From contig PLSX01000120.1 in the NCBI GenBank assembly GCA_003165315.1, positions 1 through 32,931 of the forward strand: DNA of 32,931 nucleotides, read 5' to 3'. How positions within the stretch are numbered: the first letter of the stretch is position 1; each line of letters opens with the position of its first letter. This stretch comes from Acidobacteriota bacterium (GTDB taxonomy: Bacteria; Acidobacteriota; Terriglobia; UBA7540). Below are positions 24,525 to 32,931 of the stretch, one piece after another. The position numbers were made by a program, and so were the translations under genes. A model generated the notes under the pieces. That model saw only the letters and a program-made list of their open reading frames with translations. It searched no databases and had not been told where the DNA came from.

Positions 24525-27500
24525 ATGGACAACCGTGCATTGAGATTCTTAGTATGGGTTTGCACCTTCTTATTGCCATTCTTATTTTTGTTCCCAACAA
24601 CCCTTCAATCCGCCAGCCAAGAACTCTGGCAGGTGGGAACATTTGATGAATCCTCACAGGAATTCAAGGCTGAAGGGATTGACTACGCAAATCCCGCACA
24701 GGACCCGATATTCATTGTGGGCAAAAGTGACCCTGCCATGGACTGGTACGCTTATCAGCCTGGTTCAGGCAATGGGGCGGCGGGATTCCGTTCCCACCCT
24801 TTCACCGTTAAGTTCGATCTTTCCGGCGCCCCGCAAGGAGTCTTTTCCCTGAAGGTGGGATTGCTTGAGTACATGCCCCGTACGCCCCGGCTGCAAATCG
24901 AGATCAATGGGCACCGCGGCTGGTTCTACCTGCATCCCAAGCTTAATTACGCCGGCGGGGATACATCCTCGGTCTTCGTACCCACTTACTCTTACGGGAC
25001 GATTATCGCGGAGTTTCCTGCGCAGTTTCTGGTCAAGGGAGCAAACAGCCTAGTGTTAACCGCCGTCGATGAAATCATAAAGCGTGATGATTCAGAGACC
25101 TCCAACGGGCTCGGGAATTCCGCGCTGATTTATGATGCCCTGGAACTGGACAACGATCCTGCGGCAAAGTATGCGCTAAATCGTCTGACCGCCGACGTCG
25201 TTCCAACCATCTTCTACAAATCTCAAGAGAGTGGGCTTAGGGAAATTGTCGATGTGTATATCCACGCAAGTGGTCGGCTTTCAAAGAGCGAAGTAACCCT
25301 GGCCATGGAGAAAGGGAAGTACTCGCAAAAGTTTGAATCAGACCGCGAGTTTGGGGAGTATCGGGTGGAGCTTGAGGTGCCGGAGTTCAATCAACCGGAG
25401 AAGAGCGAGCTTACGGTGAATTCGAATGGTCATGCTTCGCGATTTCCGTTGGATTTGGTCCCCGGCAAGAAGTGGAATCTCTTTGTCGTACCCAATGAGC
25501 ACCTCGACATCGGCTATTCCGACTACCCCACAAAGGTTGCAGAGATTCAAAGTCGCGCCATCGATGAGGCCATCGAGATGATCGGAAAGCATCCGGACTT
25601 CCGCTACAGCCCGGATGCCTTCTGGTCTGTGGAGCAGTTCATGCGGGGCCGCAGCCCGGAGCAAGACCGAAAGCTGTTTGACATGGTGGCGCAGAAGAAG
25701 ATCTTCGTGCCCGCCCAATTTGCCTCCAACGTCACCGGCTTTGCCAGCCTTGAGGACACCATCCGTTCGCTCTATCCCAGCTATCAGTTTCACCAGAGGC
25801 ACGGCGGCGATTTTGATTACGCCAACATCACCGATGTGCCTTCATGCACCTGGTCATATGCCTCGGTGCTGGCAGCCGCGGGCCTTAAGTATTTCGTGGA
25901 TGCCAGTGACAACTGGCGTGCCCCCATCATCTTATTTGGCAAGATCAATGAGCGCTCTCCGTTCTGGTGGGAGGGGCCGGACGGTGGCCGCATCCTGATG
26001 TGGGTTTCCCGGCATTACATCCAGGCATCCAGCCTCTTCGGGCTGCCGCCGCAGATCGAAGCCGGTCGCGACTCGCTTCCCCTCTTCCTGCAAGCTTATG
26101 ACCGTGCGGATTACAAGTCGGATGGTGTGATCGTTTACGGCACGCAGGTGGAAAATACCGACCTGTTCCCGCAGCAGGCCATGCTGGCCGGCGATTGGGA
26201 CAAGGCCTACGCGTTCCCCAAGCTGAAATTTTCAGGGTTTTCGGAAGCTATGCAATACATCAGCGGGCAGATGGGCGATTCGATTCCCGTCATCCGTGCC
26301 GATGGTGGCCCTTATTGGGAAGATGGCATTATCACCGATATCCGCACCACATCGCTGGCTCGTTCGAACGAACAGCGCGCGCTGGCGGCGGAGAAATTTT
26401 CTACGATCAGCTCTCTCATCAATCCAGTCATCCGGCCGGATTCCGAAGCCGTGAAATTGCTGTGGGACAACCTGCGTATGTTCGACGAGCATACGTGGAC
26501 AGCGGACCGGAGCTGGGATGATCCCGCGCACGGAGAGAGCATCCGGCAGGCTGCCGTCAAGGAATCCCGCGCCACCAATGGGCAGTTGCTATTGGAACAG
26601 TTGCTGGACCGCGCCATGGCCTCGATTGCGGATTACATCAATCGTCCCAGCCAAACGCTGGTGTTCTTCAATCCTTTGAGCTGGCAACGAACTCATTTGG
26701 TGGAGGTGGACATCAACCGGGGAATGAAGCTGGTGGATCTATCCACCAAAGAAACCGTTCCCTACCAGGAACTTTACACAGGCAAGGGTTTTCGCCATGT
26801 CAGGTTCCTGGCGCAAAACGTCCCTGCCGTTGGTTACAAAACCTATGCGCTTGAACCCGACGCTACGGAACCACCGGCTCCGGCCGGGAGTACTTCCACA
26901 ACCCTGGAGAACAATTACTACCGCGTTGAGCTTGACCCGGAAACGGGAGCCATCAAAAGCATCTTTGACAAGGAACTGAACCGGGAGCTTGTGGACGCGT
27001 CGAGCCCCTATAAGTTCAATCAATATGTCTACGTGACGGGTGCAGACAAACCTCGAAACACAGCGCTTGAATATAAGCCCACGCTGCCCAAGCCGGTGCT
27101 TGACACTCACGGCGCGGGCGGCGGTCGACTGCTCTCAGTTACCAGGACAGCATTTGGCGTGGTGGCGAAGATGGAGAGTTCGGCGGTCAATACCCCCAGG
27201 GTCGAAACTGAAATCACTTTGCTTGATCGCGAAAAGAAAATCGAGATTATCAATCGCATCAACAAAACCAAGGTCTATACCAAGGAAGCGGTATATTTCG
27301 CCTTCCCCTTTGCCATGGATCATCCGGAGTTTCGCTACGAAATTCAAAATGGTTATGTAAATCCGGCGCGCGACATCATGCAAGGCGGCAACCTGGAGTG
27401 GTTCAGCGTTCAGCATTGGGTTGCGGCCGATCAGGACAACGCTACAGTGGCACTGGTTCCTGTGGATGACCACCTGGTGACACTGGGAGACATCGTGCGC

Positions 27501-28043
27501 GGCGCATGGCCCCGCGAGTTCGGTGATCGCAAGGGGACCATCTTCTCCTACCTGATGAGCAACTACTGGGAGACGAACTGGCCGGCCGGGCAGGGAGGCG
27601 ACTACACCTTTCGCTACGCCTTCACCAGCGGGCGGAACCTCAGTGCCGGAACATTGAGCCGCCTGGGCTGGGAAGAGATGTCCCCCATTGAGGTCAATGA
27701 AATCAAGCCGCAGGATAAGGCCATTAATTCTGTACGCCCGCTGGACTCTGCGGAATCCAGCTTCCTGCAAGTCGACCAGCCGAACGTGGTGTTGGTGAAC
27801 TGGAAGCGGGCGGAGGATGATCAAGGCACGATTTTGCGCTTCGTGGAAGTGGACGGTAAAGCTGCCACAGTTGGCGTCAATATGCCGATTCTCAATCTTC
27901 AAAATGCCTGGATCTGTAATGCCATGGAGAAGAAGCAACAATCGCTATCCGTCTCCGGGCACGGGCTGGAATTCTCCATCAAGCCATTCGAGATTGTGAC
28001 TCTCCGCATTCAGGGAGACACGGCCTTGAAGCTGCCGGAGTAG
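24525..28043 (+). CDS. GH38-like alpha-mannosidase-type enzyme with N-terminal carbohydrate-binding-like domain
   Basis: A 1172-residue secreted protein. A Sec signal (residues 1-31, ending LQSAS) is followed by a beta-sandwich (about 40-190) that resembles the CBM-like domain III of PL4 rhamnogalacturonan lyases (FTVKFDLSGAPQGVFSLKVG, LQIEINGHRGWFY). The GH38 catalytic domain begins at about residue 318 with VVPNEHLDIGYSDYP. The four residues expected at the GH38 zinc site are present: His326, Asp328, Asp437 (also the nucleophile, in NITDVPSCTW) and His656 in FDEHTW. The usual DPFGHS sequence around the nucleophile is absent. The GH38 middle and C-terminal domains follow (SQTLVFFNPLSWQRT; NNYYRVELDPETGAIKSIFDK). 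AGGAG at 24513 fixes the start. An alpha-mannosidase or related exo-enzyme on a pectic or glycoprotein substrate is likely; exact specificity is unknown. Confidence 0.8.
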   Translation: MDNRALRFLVWVCTFLLPFLFLFPTTLQSASQELWQVGTFDESSQEFKAEGIDYANPAQDPIFIVGKSDPAMDWYAYQPGSGNGAAGFRSHPFTVKFDLSGAPQGVFSLKVGLLEYMPRTPRLQIEINGHRGWFYLHPKLNYAGGDTSSVFVPTYSYGTIIAEFPAQFLVKGANSLVLTAVDEIIKRDDSETSNGLGNSALIYDALELDNDPAAKYALNRLTADVVPTIFYKSQESGLREIVDVYIHASGRLSKSEVTLAMEKGKYSQKFESDREFGEYRVELEVPEFNQPEKSELTVNSNGHASRFPLDLVPGKKWNLFVVPNEHLDIGYSDYPTKVAEIQSRAIDEAIEMIGKHPDFRYSPDAFWSVEQFMRGRSPEQDRKLFDMVAQKKIFVPAQFASNVTGFASLEDTIRSLYPSYQFHQRHGGDFDYANITDVPSCTWSYASVLAAAGLKYFVDASDNWRAPIILFGKINERSPFWWEGPDGGRILMWVSRHYIQASSLFGLPPQIEAGRDSLPLFLQAYDRADYKSDGVIVYGTQVENTDLFPQQAMLAGDWDKAYAFPKLKFSGFSEAMQYISGQMGDSIPVIRADGGPYWEDGIITDIRTTSLARSNEQRALAAEKFSTISSLINPVIRPDSEAVKLLWDNLRMFDEHTWTADRSWDDPAHGESIRQAAVKESRATNGQLLLEQLLDRAMASIADYINRPSQTLVFFNPLSWQRTHLVEVDINRGMKLVDLSTKETVPYQELYTGKGFRHVRFLAQNVPAVGYKTYALEPDATEPPAPAGSTSTTLENNYYRVELDPETGAIKSIFDKELNRELVDASSPYKFNQYVYVTGADKPRNTALEYKPTLPKPVLDTHGAGGGRLLSVTRTAFGVVAKMESSAVNTPRVETEITLLDREKKIEIINRINKTKVYTKEAVYFAFPFAMDHPEFRYEIQNGYVNPARDIMQGGNLEWFSVQHWVAADQDNATVALVPVDDHLVTLGDIVRGAWPREFGDRKGTIFSYLMSNYWETNWPAGQGGDYTFRYAFTSGRNLSAGTLSRLGWEEMSPIEVNEIKPQDKAINSVRPLDSAESSFLQVDQPNVVLVNWKRAEDDQGTILRFVEVDGKAATVGVNMPILNLQNAWICNAMEKKQQSLSVSGHGLEFSIKPFEIVTLRIQGDTALKLPE

Positions 28044-28172
28044 CGCGGTGGGAATTAGCGCGGAGTAACTGTGGGCAAGAGGAGTCGCCTCGTCATGGCG
28101 TCCCTCTGAACCAAAAGAACCTCATCAGGCTTGCCTGCGATTGAGCGGATAATTTTGCAGAGGATGGTGTCG

Positions 28173-28841
28173 ATGACGCAAATATCTTCGGGACTTCCAA
28201 TCGGGCGACTCATCTTGATTCCAGCCCTCATAACGTTGGCGGTCACTGTGCTGCGATTCGTGGGCGAGATCAAACAGTGGTCTCCAAATTGGTTCAACCA
28301 TCAAATGGGATTGTCGGTCGTGGCCATTTTGTGGCTGGCCCCCTTTTTCGGAGTCTACTTTGCTCTAAGGCTTCAAGCTTGCGGCCAGCAGCCCGTTTCA
28401 GTGTGGGGGGCGATCGGGCTTGCAATCCTGGCGGCACTCATCGTGCTATTTCTGCCTGGACTTCTTCCCTTCAAATTTGTCTTTCCAGGGCGTCTTCTAT
28501 ATGGCTGGTCCATTCTCGTATTGGCCGCCGCAGTCACGCTGCCTGGGTGGCCCGCGCTCTTCAAGACGATGCTGGCCTACGCTTACGCCGCGCGAATCCC
28601 CATCGCAATCCTGATGTTTTTCGCCATGCGCAATAACCTGGGAACCCATTACGACGCAGTACCCAGGGATCTTCCCGCAGGAATAGGGTTTTGGCCCAAG
28701 TATCTGTGGCTGGCTTTTTTTGCCCAGCTCATCTACTGGGTGGCTACTACAATCGTCATGGGTATGCTGTTCGGAACTATTGCTGCGGGAGTCGCGCGGC
28801 TCGCGCGGGGCCCGGTTGGTGCGGGATCTTCACCCGCTTGA
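28173..28841 (+). CDS. Multi-pass membrane protein of unknown function
   Basis: A 222-residue, very hydrophobic protein with about six predicted membrane spans (around GRLILIPALITLAVTVL, LSVVAILWLAPFFGVYFAL, AIGLAILAALIVLFLPGLL, ILVLAAAVTLPGWPALF, ARIPIAILMFFAM and the C-terminal AQLIYWVATTIVMGMLFG). I do not recognise the family. The ATG at 28173 is chosen because AGAGGA ends 8 bp upstream; an ATG at 28164 and a TTG at 28131 are less likely. It lies 129 bp after the GH38-like gene on the same strand but looks like a housekeeping-side gene rather than part of the sugar locus. Confidence 0.7.
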   Translation: MTQISSGLPIGRLILIPALITLAVTVLRFVGEIKQWSPNWFNHQMGLSVVAILWLAPFFGVYFALRLQACGQQPVSVWGAIGLAILAALIVLFLPGLLPFKFVFPGRLLYGWSILVLAAAVTLPGWPALFKTMLAYAYAARIPIAILMFFAMRNNLGTHYDAVPRDLPAGIGFWPKYLWLAFFAQLIYWVATTIVMGMLFGTIAAGVARLARGPVGAGSSPA

Positions 28842-29048
28842 CCCGCGGAAGTTGGCCTCGGTAATGGTGACGAGGCGCCAAAACGATACCGCACTTCAAT
28901 GCGAATTCTCCGGGTGTTGTGAGGTTGAGGGAATAAACGACAGCTTGAATGCGCAGTTCAGCCTCCAGCATGTGATGCCTTACACGTGCCAAGCCCGCCG
29001 GGAATCTGTGGCATAATCTTGGTTTCAGAACTATGACAGGAGAAAACG

Positions 29049-29684
29049 TTGATTTGTCCGATTTGCAATAAACGTAAGGCAAAGCGCATGTGTCCGGCGC
29101 GCGCGGAGAGTATCTGTTCCATCTGCTGTGGCACTGAGCGCGAGGTGACGATCGATTGTCCCAGTGATTGCGCTCACCTTGTCGACAGCCGCAAGAACGA
29201 TATGGCGCGGTTGCAAGTCGACTGGGCCAAGGTGCCTTTTCCGGAGAGCAAATTCAATCGAAGTTTTGCCGAGACGAACGGTCAATTGCTCTACTTCATC
29301 GACCGCGCCATCTGCAAATTTGCCGCGGAATATCGCGCCCTGGTGGATACGGATGTTGTGTCGGCGCTCCAAACACTGGCGGAGAGCTACCGCACGCAGG
29401 CAAGCGGAATTATTTACGAAAAACCGCTCGATTACGCGCTGCAACGCGCCTTATACGAGAGTTTGAAAGCGGCCATTTTGGAATTCCGGGAGAAGGAAGC
29501 CGCCCGTGTGGGTATGACCACGGTGCGCGACAGCGACGTTCGCGACTCGTTGATTTTCCTGACTCAGCTTGCCGCCGTTCACGAGAATGGCCGGCCCAAA
29601 GGTCGCGCCTATCTGGATCTCATCCGTCAGCAGTTCCCGAAGGAAGAGTTTCAGAAATCGGGGACGAGTATATTGCTTGCATAG
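29049..29684 (+). CDS. Zinc-ribbon protein of unknown function next to dnaG
   Basis: A 211-residue protein. The N-terminal 41 residues are Cys-rich: Cys3, Cys6, Cys15, Cys23, Cys26, Cys27, Cys37 and Cys41, arranged as CxxC pairs typical of a zinc-binding module (ICPICNKRK; ICSICCGTE). The remaining part is mainly helical and charged with no recognised domain. The TTG start is supported by AGGAGA (29038-29043), five bases upstream, and by the first CxxC directly after it. A CATAAT (29012-29017) may be its -10 box, with no clear -35. It occupies the place that rpsU often has in rpsU-dnaG-rpoD operons, so a link to translation or replication control is possible but unproven. Confidence 0.75.
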   Translation: MICPICNKRKAKRMCPARAESICSICCGTEREVTIDCPSDCAHLVDSRKNDMARLQVDWAKVPFPESKFNRSFAETNGQLLYFIDRAICKFAAEYRALVDTDVVSALQTLAESYRTQASGIIYEKPLDYALQRALYESLKAAILEFREKEAARVGMTTVRDSDVRDSLIFLTQLAAVHENGRPKGRAYLDLIRQQFPKEEFQKSGTSILLA

Positions 29685-29690
29685 GTTTAT

Positions 29691-29829
29691 GGAGACAGGA
29701 GTCAGGAGACTGGAGTCAGAATCCGAGCGGCGATCCGCAAATTATGGGACTTCACGCGGATATCCTCCACTCCCGCCTTCTATCTGCCCTGTGCTTTCCG
29801 CCGACGACTGGTTCCTGACTCCTGTCCCC
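29691..29829. repeat. Inverted-repeat element in front of dnaG
   Basis: GGAGACAGGAGTCAGGA (29691-29707) is matched, with one mismatch, by the reverse complement of 29813-29829; the inner 14 bp are perfect. About 105 bp lie between. GGAGTCAGGAGTCAGG-type repeats are seen between genes in several soil bacteria. The right arm ends only 14 bp before the dnaG ATG. Confidence 0.65.
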
Positions 29830-29843
29830 TGACTCCTTTTCCT

Positions 29844-31601
29844 ATGTCCCAAGTCGAACAAGTTCGCGCCGCGGCCGACATCGTCAAAATTGTGGGCGAC
29901 TATGTAAAGCTGCGCAAATCCGGCGCAAATTACACGGGGCTCTGCCCCTTCCATCAAGAGAAGACCCCCTCTTTTGCCGTGCATCCCATCAAGCAGATCT
30001 TCCACTGCTTTGGCTGCGGCAAAGGGGGCGACGTCTTCAAGTTTGTGATGGAGATGGATGGCCTGTCTTTTCCGGAAGCGCTGCGGCGCGTCGCGGAAAA
30101 GGTGGGAGTTCGCATTGAGGAGAGGGCGGGCGAGGAGACCTACGACGCCAACACCAAGTTGCGCGCGTCACTGATAAAGCTGCATGAAATTGCCGCTAAA
30201 TATTTTGCCGCGCAGTTGGGGGCAACGGCGGAAGGCCGCCTGGCGCGCGCCTATCTTGGTGATCGAGGCATCACGGACGAAATGGTGGGCCGCTTCCGCA
30301 TTGGCTATGCTCCGGGAGATGGGCAGGGCCTGGTGCGGCAATTTACCGGCGCAGGGTTTGATAAGGAAGCCGTGGAAAAGAGCGGCTTGATTCTGGTGAA
30401 CGCGGAAACCCAACGCCCCTATGATCGTTTCCGCCGCCGCATCATTTTCCCAATCGCCAACGATACGGGGAAGGTGGTGGCCTTCGCGGGCCGGGCGCTG
30501 GGTGACGATCAGCCCAAGTATCTGAACTCACCGGAGACGGCGATCTACACCAAAAGCCGTTTGCTTTATCATCTCGACCGTGCCGCTCAGGCCACCCGCA
30601 AGCTTGACTACGCCATCCTGGTGGAAGGTTACATGGATTGCATTGCCGTGGCTTCCAGCGGGGTTGAAAACGTAGTGGCTTCATGCGGTACCAGCTTGAC
30701 CGAGGGGCAGATTCGGCTGCTGGCACGTTACACGCGGCGGGTGGTGGTGAATTACGACCCTGACTCCGCCGGAATGGCGGCAACCGAACGCTCATTGGCA
30801 CTGCTCCTTGAGGCGGGGTTTGAAGCCAAAGTTCTGGCGTTGCCCGGAGGACTCGACCCGGACGAATTCCTTCGCAAGCGCGGAGCCGCTGCCTACAGTG
30901 AATTGCTCAAGAACGCGCCTTCCTATCTTGATTATCTGACGGAGCGCGCCGCCACCACCCACGATCTCCGTACTCCGGAAGGCAAGGTGGCTGCTGTCAA
31001 CGCCATCCTTCCCTATCTCATCAAGGTACCCAATCCTATTTTGCGAGCTGAGCTGGCCACTCGCTTGGCGGAGCGATTACGCGTCGATGAGAGACTCTTG
31101 CGCGACGAGTTGAGGCGGGCGGCGGGCGATAAGCGCGGGGAAGTCCACGTGGCGGAGCAGACGGCGGTGGACGCCAACCATGGCGTCAAGCAATTACTGC
31201 GCGCGTGTCTGCAAAGCCAGGAAGTGGCGGACGCTCTGCTGCCCGAAATTGTTGAAAGTGGCGTGCTGGAAGGCCTGCTGGGCGACAATATATTTAAACA
31301 GTTGTGGGAGGCCCGGCAGCGCAACCAGGAACTGAACCTCCCCGAATCGGATAGTGTACTCACCCCGCAGGAAAAGCGTCTGGCAATTGACGCACAATTC
31401 TGGCCTGAGGCTGCCCCCAGCCTGGAGCAGGCCCAGGGACACTTGCGGAAGCTTAGACTTGAGCGCCTTCTGCGGGAGCGCGATCATCTCCAGCGAGGCA
31501 TTGAGGCCGCCGCCCAATCGCAGGATTCTGAGCGGCTTAGAGAATTGCAGGGGGCGAAATTCGAGCTTGATAAAGAATTACGGAAGCTGGGCAGGCCTTA
31601 A
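29844..31601 (+). CDS. dnaG: DNA primase DnaG
   Basis: A 585-residue bacterial primase, which makes RNA primers for replication together with DnaB. The zinc-binding domain is complete: Cys34, His37, Cys55, Cys58 in GLCPFHQEKTPSF and IFHCFGCGKGGDVFKF. The Toprim domain has Glu261 in ILVEGYMDCIAV and the metal-binding DPD (Asp305, Asp307) in NYDPDSAGMAA. The C-terminal helicase-interaction part is helical and charged (QAQGHLRKLRLERLLRERDH). The ATG at 29844 gives the usual short N-terminus (MSQVEQVRAAADIVKIVGDY). No Shine-Dalgarno is seen: the bases before it are CTCCTTTTCCT, next to the inverted-repeat arm. Upstream in-frame starts are absent, so the start is still the best choice. Confidence 0.97.
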   Translation: MSQVEQVRAAADIVKIVGDYVKLRKSGANYTGLCPFHQEKTPSFAVHPIKQIFHCFGCGKGGDVFKFVMEMDGLSFPEALRRVAEKVGVRIEERAGEETYDANTKLRASLIKLHEIAAKYFAAQLGATAEGRLARAYLGDRGITDEMVGRFRIGYAPGDGQGLVRQFTGAGFDKEAVEKSGLILVNAETQRPYDRFRRRIIFPIANDTGKVVAFAGRALGDDQPKYLNSPETAIYTKSRLLYHLDRAAQATRKLDYAILVEGYMDCIAVASSGVENVVASCGTSLTEGQIRLLARYTRRVVVNYDPDSAGMAATERSLALLLEAGFEAKVLALPGGLDPDEFLRKRGAAAYSELLKNAPSYLDYLTERAATTHDLRTPEGKVAAVNAILPYLIKVPNPILRAELATRLAERLRVDERLLRDELRRAAGDKRGEVHVAEQTAVDANHGVKQLLRACLQSQEVADALLPEIVESGVLEGLLGDNIFKQLWEARQRNQELNLPESDSVLTPQEKRLAIDAQFWPEAAPSLEQAQGHLRKLRLERLLRERDHLQRGIEAAAQSQDSERLRELQGAKFELDKELRKLGRP

Positions 31602-31602
31602 A

Positions 31603-31621
31603 TTATTCCGCCCTGGAATAA
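31603..31621. other. Perfect inverted repeat directly after dnaG
   Basis: TTATTCC-GCCCT-GGAATAA is a 7-bp perfect dyad starting one base after the dnaG stop codon. It is short, has only two G/C pairs and lacks a T-run, so it is a weak terminator at best. It could be an attenuator or processing site between dnaG and rpoD. Confidence 0.4.
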
Positions 31622-31744
31622 ACGAATCAGGTTATATTACATCTAAACTTTGTGGAGCCGAGGCCGATTGACGGCTGAAGTTAAGTGTTGCTTCAGGATT
31701 GCCAGAGGTGGCATCGCCGGAGATGTGTGCGGCGTGTCGCCCTA

Positions 31745-31772
31745 TTCCCATTTGTATTCTATGCGCTATACT
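31745..31772 (+). promoter_or_regulatory. Possible promoter for rpoD
   Basis: TTCCCA (31745-31750) and TATACT (31767-31772) are 16 bp apart, about 40 bp upstream of the rpoD start. This would allow rpoD expression independent of dnaG. The -35 match is moderate. Confidence 0.45.
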
Positions 31773-31811
31773 GTTCGGTTGTAGTCTGTCGCCCGTGGGG
31801 AGGCCATTGCT

Positions 31812-32931
31812 TTGGCTTTTGACGAAAAGTTCGACCAAGTAAACAAACTGATCAGCCTGGGAAAAGAAAAGGGCTACCTGCTCTATGATGAGGTTAATGA
31901 CCTCCTGCCCTCCGATGTCCATTCCGCGGAAGACCTCAGCGATCTCCTCTCCATGTTCGATAGCGAAGGAATTGAAGTTGTCGATTCCCCCCGCACCAAG
32001 TCTCCCGATAGCATTGCGCTGGACAAGACAGACGACCTCAAGCCAGACGAAGCGGGCGAAGACGTTGAGCTGGACCTGACCCCCGGCGCCCTGGACAAGA
32101 CCAACGATCCGGTGCGGATGTACCTGCGCGAAATGGGTACGGTGCCCCTGCTGACGCGTGAAGGCGAAGTGGAAATCGCCAAGCGAATTGAGCGCGGCCA
32201 GATGAAGGTTTTCAAGGCGCTCTCCCGGTCTCCGGTGGTCATCCAGGCGCTCTTCGCCACGGGACGGCAGCTCAAGGCTGGGGAAAAGTCCATCAAAGAA
32301 GTTGTGGTTTTTGATGACGAGGAGCTGCTGGAAGATCGTGTCGTCCATCGCTTGAAAGAGGTGCTGGGCACCATCGATGAGATGGAGCGCCTCTACAAGA
32401 AGCTGGGGCAATTGCGCAGCAAGCGCGACAGTATTCCGCGCACCAAGAAGCCGCGCGATTTTCGCCGCTACAGTTGGGCCGTGGCGGAACATCGCATCCT
32501 GATTTCACAGCTTCTGCGCTCGATCCAGTTCACCCATACGCAACGCAAGGTGCTGATTGGCGCGCTCCGCCAGGCCGTGGATGAGATGCGCCCGCTTGAG
32601 CGCGAGGCCAATCGCCTGGAAAAGCGCGTGGAGGCCACCCGCGCCAACGGCAACAAGGATCTCCGCAAGGAGCTGCGTCAGGCCAAGACCAATCTGGAAG
32701 AGTTTGAAGGCCGCATTCAATTCACCACCACCGAGTTGCGCCGCACATACCAGACCATCGTGATGGGTGAGGAGCAGGCGGAAATCGCCAAGCGTGAATT
32801 GATTGAGGCCAACCTCCGCTTGGTGGTTTCGATCGCCAAGAAATACACCAATCGCGGCCTTCAGTTCCTCGATCTGATTCAGGAAGGCAATATCGGCCTG
32901 ATGAAAGCGGTCGAAAAATTCGAATATCGCC
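31812..32931 (+). CDS. rpoD: RNA polymerase primary sigma factor RpoD (3' end outside window)
   Basis: The first 373 residues of the housekeeping sigma-70 factor; the gene runs off the window. Region 1.1 starts with [20 protein letters not shown]. Region 1.2 begins near Asp99 ([19 protein letters not shown]). The variable non-conserved region follows (about 135-320), then region 2.1-2.2 from about residue 328 ([39 protein letters not shown]). DNA-binding regions 2.4, 3 and 4 are not in the window. The TTG start at 31812 is supported by GGGGAGG (31797-31803) eight bases upstream and by the normal family N-terminus. The dnaG-rpoD order is the classical macromolecular-synthesis arrangement. Confidence 0.97.
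   Translation, partial: MAFDEKFDQVNKLISLGKEKGYLLYDEVNDLLPSDVHSAEDLSDLLSMFDSEGIEVVDSPRTKSPDSIALDKTDDLKPDEAGEDVELDLTPGALDKTNDPVRMYLREMGTVPLLTREGEVEIAKRIERGQMKVFKALSRSPVVIQALFATGRQLKAGEKSIKEVVVFDDEELLEDRVVHRLKEVLGTIDEMERLYKKLGQLRSKRDSIPRTKKPRDFRRYSWAVAEHRILISQLLRSIQFTHTQRKVLIGALRQAVDEMRPLEREANRLEKRVEATRANGNKDLRKELRQAKTNLEEFEGRIQFTTTELRRTYQTIVMGEEQAEIAKRELIEANLRLVVSIAKKYTNRGLQFLDLIQEGNIGLMKAVEKFEYR

Noticed and set aside
24248..24565. 105-codon minus-strand frame overlapping the GH38-like start
   Set aside because: It overlaps the 5' end of a certain gene, has no ribosome site and no recognised homology; at most a decayed fragment.
1..32931. CRISPR array, rRNA or tRNA genes, phage genes
   Set aside because: No regularly spaced direct repeats, conserved RNA gene sequence or phage structural proteins were seen.

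Overview
The window looks like chromosomal DNA of a Gram-negative soil-type bacterium, most likely an Acidobacteriota member. This is inferred from an Oar-like TonB-dependent receptor with an N-terminal carboxypeptidase-regulatory-like domain and no SusD partner, a TPR protein beside it, and a dnaG-rpoD pair. The lineage was not tested by any search.

Layout. Bases 1-120 look like one end of an IS21-type insertion sequence abutting the 3' part of an SGNH-hydrolase-like gene (121-540). A UroD-like gene (1114-2181) and a LacI-family regulator (2397-3473) follow. Next comes a long plus-strand series: TonB-dependent receptor (4107-7637), TPR protein (7843-9441), two GH36-like enzymes of one subfamily (9552-11726, 11828-13984), a GH36-like enzyme of a second subfamily (14134-16452), a GH27 alpha-galactosidase (16756-17922) and a second member of the second subfamily (18684-21008). 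A third member of the first subfamily lies convergently on the minus strand (21059-23170). A 1172-residue GH38-like enzyme with an N-terminal carbohydrate-binding-like domain (24525-28043) closes the carbohydrate island. The remainder is core genome: a small membrane protein, a zinc-ribbon protein, dnaG, and rpoD cut by the window edge.

Working together. The island reads as a glycan-utilisation locus aimed at alpha-galactosylated material, possibly with alpha-mannosyl or pectic parts. The receptor would bring oligosaccharides across the outer membrane, and the exported glycosidases would remove terminal sugars. No sugar transporter, sugar kinase or endo-acting enzyme is seen in the window.

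Main regulatory observation. The same 14-bp imperfect palindrome with a central CG (CGTGCTCGTGCACG) sits exactly 3 bp after a sigma70-like -10 box in front of both the UroD-like gene and the receptor. The LacI-family gene lies between these two promoters and is the obvious candidate to bind them. This would tie the otherwise unexplained UroD-like protein to the galactoside system.

Several small repeat elements lie in the gaps: a 131-bp inverted-repeat element before the GH27 gene, a GC-rich palindromic repeat at 14.0 kb, an inverted repeat before dnaG, and a three-copy motif in the gap at 18.2-18.5 kb.
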